This document shows positions 1 to 7,870 of a DNA stretch of 64,000 bases, piece by piece (within the stretch, counting starts at the first letter, position 1; each line of letters opens with the position of its first letter). The notes beneath the pieces are model-generated. The model did no database searches. It saw only the letters and a list, made by a program, of their open reading frames with translations, and had not been told where the DNA came from. The DNA comes from Pseudomonas sp. KUIN-1. GTDB lineage: Bacteria > Pseudomonadota > Gammaproteobacteria > Pseudomonadales > Pseudomonadaceae. The position numbers and the translations under genes are program-made. The DNA is taken from contig NZ_AP020337.1 of the NCBI RefSeq assembly GCF_009176725.1, positions 1,488,001 through 1,552,000 on the forward strand, given 5' to 3'.

Positions 1-183
1 CAGGACACGCGCGAGCACACTCACCGTATCGATTACGAAGGCCGCAGCTGGTACGTGCCCAGTTACCGTTATGGCGAGTACAAGATCTGGGGGCTTACCG
101 CGATCATGATCGTCGAGCTGGTCAATGTGCTGTACGACACCAGGATCAGCCTGCATCATCCGCCCGAACGGTCGACGATCTGA
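1..183 (+). CDS. CoA pyrophosphatase (Nudix, NudL-like), C-terminal end only
   Basis: The window opens inside an open reading frame that ends at a TGA at 181-183, leaving about 60 C-terminal residues. The visible tail contains GRSWYVPSYRYGEYKIWGLT followed by a hydrophobic AIMIVELVNVLYD helix, which I recognise as the end of Pseudomonas Nudix hydrolases of the CoA pyrophosphatase type. The Nudix box itself lies upstream and is not visible, so the catalytic assignment rests on family memory and on the following gamma carbonic anhydrase and DUF1289 genes, a common pseudomonad order. The start is outside the window. Confidence 0.6.
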   Translation, partial: QDTREHTHRIDYEGRSWYVPSYRYGEYKIWGLTAIMIVELVNVLYDTRISLHHPPERSTI

Positions 184-252
184 GCCGCTGGCACCTGAAG
201 CGTCACTGTTTATAGTTCGTCCCCATGAGTACGACCCGCCTGAGGAGGCCGC

Positions 253-777
253 ATGAAATTTCGCCTGGGAGAATCCCGTGTCCAGACCGATCCGCAGAGC
301 TGGGTGGCTCCCAATGCAACGCTGATCGGCAATGTCAGGCTCGAGGCGGGTGCGAGTGTGTGGTTCAACGCGGTGTTGCGTGGCGACAACGAGCTGATTC
401 ACATCGGTGAAAACAGCAATGTGCAGGACGGTACGGTGATGCACACCGACATGGGGTCGCCGCTGAGTATCGGCAAGGGCGTGACCATCGGCCACAACGC
501 CATGCTGCATGGCTGCAGCGTTGACGATTACAGCCTGATCGGCATCAATGCGGTCATCCTCAACGGGGCGAAGATCGGGAAGTACTGCATCATCGGCGCC
601 AATTCGCTGATCGGAGAAAACAAGGTCATTCCTGATGGCTCGCTGGTCATGGGCACACCGGGTAAAGTGGTGCGCGAACTCACCGACGTGCAGAAGAAGA
701 TGCTGGAAGCCAGCGCAGCCCATTACGTACACAATGCCCAGCGTTACGCCCGTGACCTGGTAGTGCAGGAAGATTGA
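253..777 (+). CDS. Gamma carbonic anhydrase family protein (hexapeptide repeat)
   Basis: A 174-residue left-handed beta-helix protein. Hexapeptide repeats (for example [32 protein letters not shown]) run through most of its length, and the C-terminus is helical as in the gamma carbonic anhydrase / YrdA / PaaY group. Histidines that would bind a metal between subunits are present in GTVMHTD, TIGHNA and MLHGC. The family forms trimers that bind Zn or Fe; true carbonic anhydrase activity is proven for only some members, so activity here is inference. A strong GAGGAGG ribosome site precedes the ATG. The stop overlaps the next gene's ATG at 777, suggesting co-translation with the DUF1289 gene. Confidence 0.88.
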   Translation: MKFRLGESRVQTDPQSWVAPNATLIGNVRLEAGASVWFNAVLRGDNELIHIGENSNVQDGTVMHTDMGSPLSIGKGVTIGHNAMLHGCSVDDYSLIGINAVILNGAKIGKYCIIGANSLIGENKVIPDGSLVMGTPGKVVRELTDVQKKMLEASAAHYVHNAQRYARDLVVQED

Positions 778-995
778 TGAGCACTGATACCCCGATCGAA
801 AAACCGGTCCGCTCCCCGTGTGTGAGTATTTGTGCACTGGATGAGCAGGATATCTGCACCGGTTGCCAGCGAACCGTCACCGAAATCACCCGCTGGAGCC
901 GCATGAACAACGACGAGCGCCGCGTTGTACTCGGCTTGTGCGACGAGCGCGCCAGAGCCAGCGGCCTGATGTGGACAGTGGGCGAGGCACGCTGA
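777..995 (+). CDS. DUF1289 domain-containing small protein
   Basis: A 72-residue protein with an N-terminal cysteine cluster of the DUF1289 type: SPCVSICALDE followed by ICTGC, then a helical WSRMNNDERRVVL segment. Members are small cytoplasmic proteins, probably binding Fe or Zn through the four cysteines, with no established reaction. I start it at the ATG at 777, which overlaps the upstream stop by one base; a TTG one codon earlier is also open but unnecessary. It ends 18 bases before the REP array, so it is likely the last gene of the Nudix / carbonic anhydrase / DUF1289 transcript. Confidence 0.85.
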   Translation: MSTDTPIEKPVRSPCVSICALDEQDICTGCQRTVTEITRWSRMNNDERRVVLGLCDERARASGLMWTVGEAR

Positions 996-1012
996 TGTTC
1001 CGATGGCCTTGT

Positions 1013-1961
1013 AGCCGCGAACAAGTTCGCGAAGGGGGCGGTGCAGTCGATGCATTTCCTGCGTCAGGAATAGCGCTTTCGCGAACAAGTTCGCTCCTAC
1101 AGGGGGCATCCGCGAGCTTTTGTAGGAGCGAACTTGTTCGCGAAGAGGTCGGTGCAGTCGATGCATTTCCTGCGTCAGGAATAGCGCTTTCGCGAACAAG
1201 TTCGCTCCTACAGGGGGTATCCGCGAGCTTTTGTAGGAGCGAACTTGTTCGCGAAGGGGGCGGTGCAGTCGATGCATTTCCTGCGTCAGGAATAGCGCTT
1301 TCGCGAACAAGTTCGCTCCTACAGGTTATCCGCGAGCTTTTGTAGGAGCGAACTTGTTAGCGAAGAGGGCGGTGCAGTCGATGCATTTCCTGCGTCAGGA
1401 ATAGCGCTTTCGCGAACAAGTTCGCTCCTACAGGGGGCATCCGCGAGCTTTTGTAGGAGCGAACTTGTTCGCGAAGAGGTCGGTGCAGTCGATGCATTTC
1501 CTGCGTCAGGAATAGCGCTTTCGCGAACAAGTTCGCTCCTACAGGTTATCCGCGAGCTTTTGTAGGAGCGAACTTGTTCGCGAAGGGGGCGGTGCAGTCT
1601 ATGCATTTCCTGCGTCAGGAATAGCACTTTCGCGAACAAGTTCGCTCCTACAGGGGGTATCCGCGAGCTTTTGTAGGAGCGAACTTGTTAGCGAAGAGGG
1701 CGGTGCAGTCGATGCATTTCCTGCGTCAGGAATAGCGCTTTCGCGAACAAGTTCGCTCCTACAGGTTATCCGCGAGCTTCTGTAGGAGCGAACTTGTTCG
1801 CGAAGAGGGTGGTGCAGTCGATGCATTTCCTGCGTCAGGAATAGTGCTTTCGCGAACAAGTTCGCTCCTACAGGTTATCCGCGAGCTTTTGTAGGAGCGA
1901 ACTTGTTCGCGAAGGGGGCGGTGCAGTCGATGCATTTCCTGCGTCAGGAATAATGCTTTCG
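1013..1961. repeat. Tandem array of nine REP-doublet (REPIN-like) units
   Basis: Units begin at 1013, 1121, 1232, 1341, 1452, 1561, 1672, 1781 and 1890, spaced 108-111 bases. Each starts with the REP core GTAGGAGCGAACTTGTTCGC, continues through a shared middle (GCAGTCGATGCATTTCCTGC), and ends with the inverted REP core (GCGAACAAGTTCGCTCCTAC) and a short linker that is either GGGGGYATCC or GGTTATCC before CGCGAGC. The last unit is cut off after the middle segment. Unit variants recur every third unit (about 330 bases): TTAGCG at 1341 and 1672, GAGGT at 1121 and 1452. REPINs are mobilised by RAYT transposases in trans; none is in this window. Reading frames through the array are repeat artefacts. 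The array fills the DUF1289-VUT interval. Confidence 0.93.
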
Positions 1962-2032
1962 TTTTCGCTTGGGCGCGGCTCTTTTCCGCGTTTGCTATCA
2001 TTGCCGCTCGCTTGCACAGGCCCAAACCCTCC

Positions 2033-2281
2033 ATGCTTTTCCTGATCGCCTACATCAGCAGTGTCGTGCTGATCAACTTCGCCTTTTCCAGTGCGCCGCA
2101 CCTGGACATGATCTGGTCTGCCTGGGGCGGGTTGGTGTTCGTGTTGCGGGACATGGTGCAGATTCGCTTTGGCCATGGTGCGATCATTGCCATGCTGGTG
2201 GCGCTGGTCCTGTCCTATGTCACCAGCGACCCCACCATCGCCTTGGCCAGCGCCACGGCGTTTGCGGTTTCCGAATGCTGA
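2033..2281 (+). pseudogene. VUT family (YhhQ-like) queuosine-precursor transporter, 5' part, interrupted by IS
   Basis: The frame from ATG 2033 encodes 82 residues of a hydrophobic protein (MLFLIAYISSVVLINFAF..., ending SATAFAVSEC) typical of the VUT/YhhQ preQ0/preQ1 transporters. After codon TGC at 2276-2278 the IS begins, and its first three bases (TGA) act as an immediate stop. The missing 73 residues continue in the same frame at 3573, so the unbroken gene would encode about 155 residues. SEC|IDWLVF joins perfectly when the IS and one TGC are removed. The product would normally import queuosine precursors across the inner membrane; the truncated protein lacks the last membrane helices and is presumably inactive. 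Confidence 0.88.
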
Positions 2282-2330
2282 CCTTGCCCCCGAGAAACGT
2301 ATCCCTTAACCCGGCGTCGGGGTTGAGTAT

Positions 2331-3164
2331 CTAAGGTTGTTGCCTTTGCCAGTTCTGCTCGTATTGCATCGGACTTACGTAATGAAGCGTCGAGTGCAGG
2401 CGCTCTTGGTTGTACCACAGCAGCCAGTTAATGACCTCGTCCTTGGCAGCGCGTCGGGTTTTGAATTTCAAGCCATGCAGACGTTCCACCTTCAACGAGC
2501 CGAACACGGTCTCGCTGCACGCGTTATCCCAGCAATTGCCCCGTCGACTCATCGAGCTGACAATCCCGTAGCCCTGAAGGACATGACGAAAATCAAAGCT
2601 GGCGTACTGGCTCCCGCGATCACTATGAAACAGCAGTCCGGAGGCCTTATGTGGATGACGCTTGAACCAGGCCATGCGCAACGCATCAATCACCAGGCTG
2701 CTTTTCATGCGCTCGTCCATCGACCAGCCCACGATCTGGCGACTGAACAGGTCTACCACTACCGCCAGAAACAGCCAGCCCTCATCTGTCGGGATGTAGG
2801 TGATGTCGCCCACCCAAGCTCTGTCAGGCTCCATCACGGCGAACTGGCGATCCAGCAGGTTCTCCGAAATGGGTAAGTCATGAGCGCTATCAATGGTCAC
2901 TTTGAAACGTCGTTTGCCCTTGCCGCAAATACCATGAAGCTGCATCAGCTTTTGCACACGCTCTTTGCCGACGCGAACGCCGTCAGCCAGCAAACCGTGC
3001 CAGATCCTGGGCCAGCCGTAGCTGCCACGACTGCGGGCATGAGCGGCGCGAATGTGGACGAGCAATGCTGCGTCGCTTAAACCTCGTTGAGGGCAATTAA
3101 CTGCACAGCGAGCTTGGTGGCAATGAAAGCCGGTCGCACTGACGCCCAGCACCCGGCACTGCAC
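2331..3164 (-). CDS. IS3-family transposase OrfB (DDE integrase core)
   Basis: The listed 277 residues carry the rve integrase fold with the DDE triad: D in VGDITYIP, D in LLFHSDRGSQYAS and E in NACSETVFGSLKVE. An HTH_21-type region lies before it (SRGSYGWPRIWHGLL). The frame is open upstream of the GTG at 3164 back to the slippery site (IQLKYAFIFTHRRLWPIG), so the real product is most likely an OrfAB fusion of about 390 residues made by -1 frameshifting, rather than a free OrfB. All catalytic residues are present and no internal stop is seen, so the element may still be mobile. Confidence 0.9.
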   Translation of the reverse strand: MQCRVLGVSATGFHCHQARCAVNCPQRGLSDAALLVHIRAAHARSRGSYGWPRIWHGLLADGVRVGKERVQKLMQLHGICGKGKRRFKVTIDSAHDLPISENLLDRQFAVMEPDRAWVGDITYIPTDEGWLFLAVVVDLFSRQIVGWSMDERMKSSLVIDALRMAWFKRHPHKASGLLFHSDRGSQYASFDFRHVLQGYGIVSSMSRRGNCWDNACSETVFGSLKVERLHGLKFKTRRAAKDEVINWLLWYNQERLHSTLHYVSPMQYEQNWQRQQP

Positions 3165-3208
3165 ACCGATAGGCCAGAGACGGCGATGAGTAAAGATGAA
3201 CGCGTACT

Positions 3209-3508
3209 TCAGCTGGATGCTTTTGCGAAGTACGCCGTCGCCTTTTCCAGAATGTCGCGCTCCATCTTGACGCGTGCCAGCTCGGCTCGTAGACGGCTTA
3301 TCTCCATCTGCTCGGGAGTGACAGACTTGATGTCAGCGCCGGTCAGCCTGCCTTGGCGATGCGCCTTGACCCAGTTGAACAAGGTCTGGTCGGATATACC
3401 CAGAGAGCGGGCAGCGGCAGCAAGCGTCAGGCCTGTATCGACCAGTCGCACGGCCTCAAGTTTGAACTCAAGGGTGTATTTAACGCGATCTGTCTTGGGC
3501 TTAGTCAT
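3209..3508 (-). CDS. IS3-family transposase OrfA (helix-turn-helix)
   Basis: A 99-residue protein opening with KYTLEFKLEAVRLVDTG and a clear helix-turn-helix (LAAAARSLGISDQTLFNWVK), followed by a leucine-zipper-like coiled coil (MEISRLRAELARVKMERDIL) and the EKATAYFAKAS tail usual for OrfA. It binds the terminal repeats and, alone, regulates transposition; fused to OrfB it forms the active transposase. Near its 3' end the message contains GCAAAAGC (plus-strand 3219-3226), an A-AAA-G slippery site where ribosomes can move to the -1 frame that leads into orfB. Confidence 0.9.
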   Translation of the reverse strand: MTKPKTDRVKYTLEFKLEAVRLVDTGLTLAAAARSLGISDQTLFNWVKAHRQGRLTGADIKSVTPEQMEISRLRAELARVKMERDILEKATAYFAKASS

Positions 3509-3572
3509 GTCGTATCCTTGCGGCTATTGAGGCACCTGGCAAGGGATACGTTTTTCAGGGGCAAGGTCATGC

Positions 3573-3794
3573 ATTGACTGGCTGGTGTTCAGCATTACCA
3601 GACGCCCGTTGCGTGATCGGTTGTGGATCAGCTCGGCACTCAGCATTCCGCTGGATACCTTTATCTTCTTCGGCATGATCGACGCCCTGACGGCGCCGGT
3701 CGTGCTCACCGCGCTGGCATCGAAGTTCGCTGGCGTGACCATTGTCTGGATGATCATGGCCTGGCGGGCGCGCAACAGTGCGTGTCCAGGCTGA
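3573..3794 (+). pseudogene. VUT family transporter, 3' part, detached by IS insertion
   Basis: In frame with the 5' fragment once the IS and one TGC copy are removed, this stretch reads IDWLVFSITRRPLRDRLWIS and continues through two more hydrophobic segments (SIPLDTFIFFGMIDAL and KFAGVTIVWMIMAW) to a stop at 3792-3794. It supplies the missing C-terminal half of the queuosine-precursor transporter. It has no ribosome site or start of its own other than accidental codons and is not expected to be translated usefully. No other disabling mutation is visible, so the IS is the only lesion. Confidence 0.85.
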
Positions 3795-3897
3795 GCGCCC
3801 ATTTGCCGGGGCTTCGTGGTAAATTGCGCGCCTTTCTTCACAGCGGTTGCTTGCATACGGCGGGCAGCCCTCGACATCTGCTTCACGAGGACCTGAG

Positions 3898-5079
3898 ATG
3901 ACTCAAATCGGAACTCCACTGTCGCCCACCGCGACGCGCGTACTGTTTTGCGGTAGCGGCGAACTGGGCAAGGAAGTCGTGATCGAGCTGCAGCGCCTAG
4001 GCGTTGAAGTGATCGCTGTTGACCGTTACGAGAACGCGCCAGCCATGCAGGTCGCTCATCGCAGCCATGTGATCAACATGCTCGACGGTGCGGCACTGCG
4101 CGCAGTCATCGAGGCCGAGAAGCCGCACTTCATCGTTCCGGAAATCGAAGCCATCGCCACCGCAACGCTGGTCGAGCTCGAGGCCGAAGGCTTCACCGTG
4201 ATCCCGACCGCGCGCGCCGCGCAACTGACCATGAACCGCGAAGGAATTCGTCGTCTCGCGGCTGAAGAGCTGAAGCTGCCGACCTCGCCTTACCACTTTG
4301 CCGACACCTTCGAGGCGTACAGCAAGGCGGTCGAAGACCTCGGTTTCCCGTGTGTGGTCAAGCCGGTCATGAGCTCTTCGGGCAAGGGGCAGAGCCTGCT
4401 CAAGAGCACCGATGACGTGCAGAAAGCCTGGGATTACGCGCAAGAGGGTGGTCGCGCTGGTAAAGGGCGTGTCATCGTCGAAGGGTTCATCGACTTCGAT
4501 TACGAAATCACCCTGCTGACCGTGCGTCACATCGGTGGCACCACATTCTGCGCGCCGGTTGGGCATCGTCAGGAAAAGGGCGACTATCAGGAATCTTGGC
4601 AGCCGCAGGCCATGAGCCCGGTTGCGCTGGCAGAGTCCGAGCGGGTTGCCAAGGCGGTGACCGAGGCATTGGGTGGACGCGGGATGTTTGGCGTCGAACT
4701 GTTCATCAAGGGCGATCAGGTGTGGTTCAGCGAAGTCTCGCCGCGCCCGCACGACACCGGTCTGGTGACGCTGATTTCTCAGGACCTGTCGCAGTTTGCC
4801 CTGCACGCGCGCGCGATTCTGGGGCTGCCGATTCCGTTGATCCGTCAGTTCGGCCCTTCGGCTTCGGCAGTGATCCTGGTCGAAGGCCAGTCCACGCAAA
4901 CCGCTTTCGCCAACCTCGGCGCTGCGCTGGCCGAGCCTGATACCGCATTGCGTCTGTTCGGCAAGCCGGAAGTCAACGGTCAGCGGCGCATGGGCGTTGC
5001 CCTGGCGCGTGACGAGTCCATTGAAGCCGCTCGGGCCAAAGCGACCCGGGCATCGCAGGCGGTAAACGTAGAACTGTAG
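3898..5079 (+). CDS. purT: Formate-dependent phosphoribosylglycinamide formyltransferase (GAR transformylase 2)
   Basis: A 393-residue ATP-grasp enzyme matching PurT over its full length. It makes formyl-GAR from GAR, formate and ATP in de novo purine synthesis, an alternative to folate-dependent PurN. Seen: an N-terminal Rossmann-like segment ([13 protein letters not shown]), the [12 protein letters not shown] substrate region, an ATP-grasp core ([17 protein letters not shown]) and the metal/phosphate region ([20 protein letters not shown]). I start it at the ATG at 3898, giving MTQIGTPLS, rather than the in-frame codon 51 bases upstream, because the family begins there and GAGG lies just before it. 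It is followed by a 13-bp inverted repeat and a convergent MFS gene. Confidence 0.96.
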   Translation: MTQIGTPLSPTATRVLFCGSGELGKEVVIELQRLGVEVIAVDRYENAPAMQVAHRSHVINMLDGAALRAVIEAEKPHFIVPEIEAIATATLVELEAEGFTVIPTARAAQLTMNREGIRRLAAEELKLPTSPYHFADTFEAYSKAVEDLGFPCVVKPVMSSSGKGQSLLKSTDDVQKAWDYAQEGGRAGKGRVIVEGFIDFDYEITLLTVRHIGGTTFCAPVGHRQEKGDYQESWQPQAMSPVALAESERVAKAVTEALGGRGMFGVELFIKGDQVWFSEVSPRPHDTGLVTLISQDLSQFALHARAILGLPIPLIRQFGPSASAVILVEGQSTQTAFANLGAALAEPDTALRLFGKPEVNGQRRMGVALARDESIEAARAKATRASQAVNVEL

Positions 5080-5104
5080 GGGCGCAGCGGTAAGCCTCAA
5101 GGCT

Positions 5105-5145
5105 CAAGCTGCAAGAAAGAGCACCACGCTTCTTCTTGCAGCTTG
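5105..5145. repeat. Inverted repeat, GCTTGCAGCT family, between purT and MFS gene
   Basis: Perfect 13-base arms CAAGCTGCAAGAA (5105-5117) and TTCTTGCAGCTTG (5133-5145) flank a 15-base loop. The element sits between the convergent ends of purT and the MFS gene and could fold as a bidirectional hairpin. A similar imperfect copy lies upstream of thrC, so this is a dispersed intergenic repeat distinct from the REP core. Confidence 0.7.
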
Positions 5146-5149
5146 CAGC

Positions 5150-6460
5150 TCAAAGCTCCCTATCTCTCGTCTCTTTCAGGCTCAACACCGCCAGCACGCT
5201 GATCAGCGCTGCAGCAGACACATACCCGCCCACCCAGCTCAGGCCACCCATCGCCACCAGTTTCTGGGCGAAGAAGGGGGCGACCGACGCTCCGACGATT
5301 CCGCCCAGGTTGTAGGCCGCCGATGCGCCGGTGTAGCGAACCTGTGTCGGGAACAGTTCCGGTAGCAGTGCGCCCATCGGGGCGAACGTGATGCCCATCA
5401 GAAACAGTTCGATGCACAGAAACAGCGCCACAGCCCAGGTGCTGCCGTGGGTCAACAGTGGCTCCATGGTAAAACCTGAAAGGATCGCCAGCACGCCTCC
5501 CACAATCAACACCGGCTTACGCCCGAAGCGATCGCTCGCCAGTGCGGCCAGTGGTGTGGCCGCTGCCATGAACAGCACCGCAAAGCACAACAACCCCAAG
5601 AACGTTTCACGCGTATAGCCCAGCGTGGCCACGCCGTAGCTCAACGAAAACACCGTCGAGATATAAAACAGCGCGTAGCAGACCACCATCGAAGCCGCAC
5701 CGAGCAGCATGGGTTTCCAGTGCTGGCTGAAGGTTTCCACGATGGGCAGGCTGACCCGTTGGTGGCGAGCCATGGCCTTGGCGAACACGGGCGTCTCTTC
5801 CAGCTTCAGGCGCACGTACAGCCCGACCATGACCAGTACGGCGCTGAGCAGAAATGGAATCCGCCAGCCCCACGCGCGGAACTGCTCGTCATCGAGGGTC
5901 ATGGCCAGCGCCAGAAACAGGCCGTTGGCGGCGAGAAAGCCGATCGAAGGGCCCAGTTGCGGAAACATGCCGAACCAGGCGCGCTTGCCTTTCGGGGCAT
6001 TCTCGGTCGCCAACAGCGCCGCGCCACCCCATTCGCCACCCAGGCCAAGCCCCTGACCGAAACGCAGCACACACAACAGAATCGGCGCCCACGCCCCGAT
6101 CGTCGCGTAGCCGGGCAATACGCCGATCAGCGTGGTGCAGATCCCCATCAACAGCAGCGAGGCCACCAGGGTCGACTTGCGCCCGATCCGGTCACCGAAG
6201 TGACCGAACAGCGCCGACCCCAGAGGGCGAGCGAGAAAGGCGATGCCGAAGGTCAGAAATGACGACAGCATCTGGGCGGTGCCCGAGGTCTGTGGAAAGA
6301 ATACCGGACCGATCACCAGGGCGGCGGCGGTGGCATACACGTAAAAGTCGTAGAACTCGATGGCCGTGCCGATAAAGCTGGCCGTGGCGACGCGGGTCGT
6401 CGAATTCACCGGCTTTGCGTGCGCGTCGTGATCTTCGCGAGAGAGCGGGGTGCTGGTCAT
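5150..6460 (-). CDS. MHS-family MFS transporter
   Basis: A 436-residue, roughly 12-helix major facilitator. The N-terminus (TASFIGTAIEFYDFYVYATAAAL) and the loop signature GHFGDRIGRKSTL, plus the second half copy LASDRFGRKPVL, place it in the metabolite:H+ symporter (MHS) group with ShiA, KgtP and ProP-like proteins. Substrate cannot be read from sequence; organic or aromatic acids are typical. I start at the ATG at 6460 with AGGAAATC upstream; the ORF is open for 20 more codons, but those (MHACRNTVDADRR) are unlike the family. It is monocistronic, convergent with purT, and its stop lies beside the 5105-5145 inverted repeat. Confidence 0.9.
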   Translation of the reverse strand: MTSTPLSREDHDAHAKPVNSTTRVATASFIGTAIEFYDFYVYATAAALVIGPVFFPQTSGTAQMLSSFLTFGIAFLARPLGSALFGHFGDRIGRKSTLVASLLLMGICTTLIGVLPGYATIGAWAPILLCVLRFGQGLGLGGEWGGAALLATENAPKGKRAWFGMFPQLGPSIGFLAANGLFLALAMTLDDEQFRAWGWRIPFLLSAVLVMVGLYVRLKLEETPVFAKAMARHQRVSLPIVETFSQHWKPMLLGAASMVVCYALFYISTVFSLSYGVATLGYTRETFLGLLCFAVLFMAAATPLAALASDRFGRKPVLIVGGVLAILSGFTMEPLLTHGSTWAVALFLCIELFLMGITFAPMGALLPELFPTQVRYTGASAAYNLGGIVGASVAPFFAQKLVAMGGLSWVGGYVSAAALISVLAVLSLKETRDREL

Positions 6461-6610
6461 GCGGATTTCCTGACAGTCGACTCGCCGGTCGGCATCGACC
6501 GTATTCCGGCAAGCGTGCATTTATTGTGATTGTGGGTGCGGCGTCGAGCAGAGTAACCCGAATGGGTCGAGAGGCAAGGGCGGTTCAGGAATCTATTTGA
6601 ACGCAGACAG

Positions 6611-7858
6611 CTATTTGAAAGTGCGGACCAGCGTGTTCTGCCACATGGCGACACGCTTGACGCGGTTGTCCTCGGTTTCGAGGATTTCCAGCCGGTAAGG
6701 CCCTATTTTCAAGCACACCGGAGCGTCCGGGATGGTTTCCAGTGCCTCGGTAACCAGTCCGTTGACGGTTTTCGGGCCGTCTGACGGCAGGTGCCAGCCA
6801 AGGCTCTTGTTCAAATCGCGGATGGACGCTGCGCCTTCGACTTCGAGACGCCCGTCGTCCTGTTGTTTGACGTGCGGGTTATCCAGCCGCTGCTCGCTTT
6901 CGAACTCGCCGACAATCTCTTCGAGAATATCCTCGAGGGTAACGATGCCCAGCACTTCCCCGTATTCATCGACCACCACGCCGAGACGCCGCTGCTGTTT
7001 GTGGAAATTCAGCAGCTGCAACTGCAGCGGGGTGCTTTCCGGTACGAAATAAGGCTCGTAGCAGACCGCCAGCAACTGCTCCTTGGTCAAAGTGCCCTTG
7101 GGCAGCAGGTGGCTGATGTCTCGGGTATTGATGACGCCTTGCACCTGATTGATATCGTTGTGATAGACCGGCAGGCGCGTGTGCCGTGAAATGATCAGAC
7201 GCTCGATGATCATGTCCATGGGGTCATCAAGGTTGACGCCATCCACTTCGTTGCGCGGGATCAGGATGTCATTGACGGTAATGCTGTCCAGCGCACGAAT
7301 GCCTGACAGCACGCTGGCACGCGGAGAGTATTCCTGGGCGGCATCGTTGCGCGGAGTATTTTGCGTGTCGTCTTCGAAGTCCTGATCCTGCTGCTGTACG
7401 GCGCGAGACAGGAAGGGACGCAGCAGTGTCTTGGCCAGAACATTGAACACGTAGGCCAGCGGCCAGATGATCTTCATCGGGATGCGCAGCACACCGTTGC
7501 CCAGCAGTAGCGTCGAGACAGGGTGGCGGTTCGCCAGGCGGCGCGGCATGTATTCGGCGAAGACCAGCATGATGCTCACGGTAGCGAGCCATGCCACGGT
7601 CGGACCGTTGTAGAGCCAGTAATTGGCGGCGATCAGCGTTGCGATCACGCTGATCAGTACTCGGATCAGCGTATTGCCCAGAATCAGGCTGTTCAGGTTG
7701 AAGGCCAGTTCGGGGAGCGGCGCCGACTTTTCCGGGCGGCTGGCAGAGCGCATCGCCTTGACTTGATGATGAGCGGCTTCGACCGCAGTCAGCAGGCCGG
7801 CCCACAGCAGCAGTAGGGCGAGGACTCCGAGCAACGGGCCCAGGGGCAGATTATCCAT
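6611..7858 (-). CDS. CNNM/DUF21 and CBS-domain membrane protein (CorB / HlyC-CorC family)
   Basis: A 415-residue protein. It has an N-terminal DUF21 domain with about four membrane segments (LLGVLALLLLWAGLLTAVEA, LIRVLISVIATLIAANYWL, VAWLATVSIMLVFAEYMP, IPMKIIWPLAYVF). These are followed by paired CBS domains around residues 200-320 (TVNDILIPRNEVDGV; LGVVVDEYGEVLGIVTLEDI) and a CorC_HlyC C-terminal domain. The family is linked to Mg2+/Co2+ efflux or resistance, with CBS domains sensing adenine nucleotides; transport itself is inferred. It is preceded by and nearly contiguous with the CcsA-like gene (12-base gap) on the same strand, suggesting one transcript. Confidence 0.92.
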   Translation of the reverse strand: MDNLPLGPLLGVLALLLLWAGLLTAVEAAHHQVKAMRSASRPEKSAPLPELAFNLNSLILGNTLIRVLISVIATLIAANYWLYNGPTVAWLATVSIMLVFAEYMPRRLANRHPVSTLLLGNGVLRIPMKIIWPLAYVFNVLAKTLLRPFLSRAVQQQDQDFEDDTQNTPRNDAAQEYSPRASVLSGIRALDSITVNDILIPRNEVDGVNLDDPMDMIIERLIISRHTRLPVYHNDINQVQGVINTRDISHLLPKGTLTKEQLLAVCYEPYFVPESTPLQLQLLNFHKQQRRLGVVVDEYGEVLGIVTLEDILEEIVGEFESEQRLDNPHVKQQDDGRLEVEGAASIRDLNKSLGWHLPSDGPKTVNGLVTEALETIPDAPVCLKIGPYRLEILETEDNRVKRVAMWQNTLVRTFK

Positions 7859-7870
7859 GATCAGGGCCCG

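Larger units (their letters stand above)
2279..3569 (-). mobile_element. IS3-family insertion sequence, 1291 bp, with 3-bp target duplication
   Basis: The element is bounded by imperfect inverted repeats: left end TGACCTTGCCCCCGAGAAAC at 2279 and, reading inward on the other strand, right end TGACCTTGCCCCTGAAAAAC at 3569. Similarity continues through CGTATCCCTT, giving about 29 bp. TGC occurs on both sides (2276-2278 and 3570-3572), a 3-bp target duplication as expected for IS3-family elements. Two minus-strand genes, orfA and orfB, are arranged for a -1 frameshift fusion, also typical of IS3. The well-preserved ends and open frames point to a recent, possibly active copy. I do not assign a named IS. 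Confidence 0.93.

Noticed and set aside
1013..1961. CRISPR array
   Set aside because: Repeats are 109-111 bases with near-identical inter-repeat sequence and palindromic REP cores. There are no unique spacers and no cas genes.
744..2034. Minus- and plus-strand open frames through the REP array with repeated MFAKALFLTQEMHRLHRPLREQ-like units
   Set aside because: They are translations of REP repeats with unit lengths of 109-111 bases. The frame changes between units, and there are no ribosome sites.
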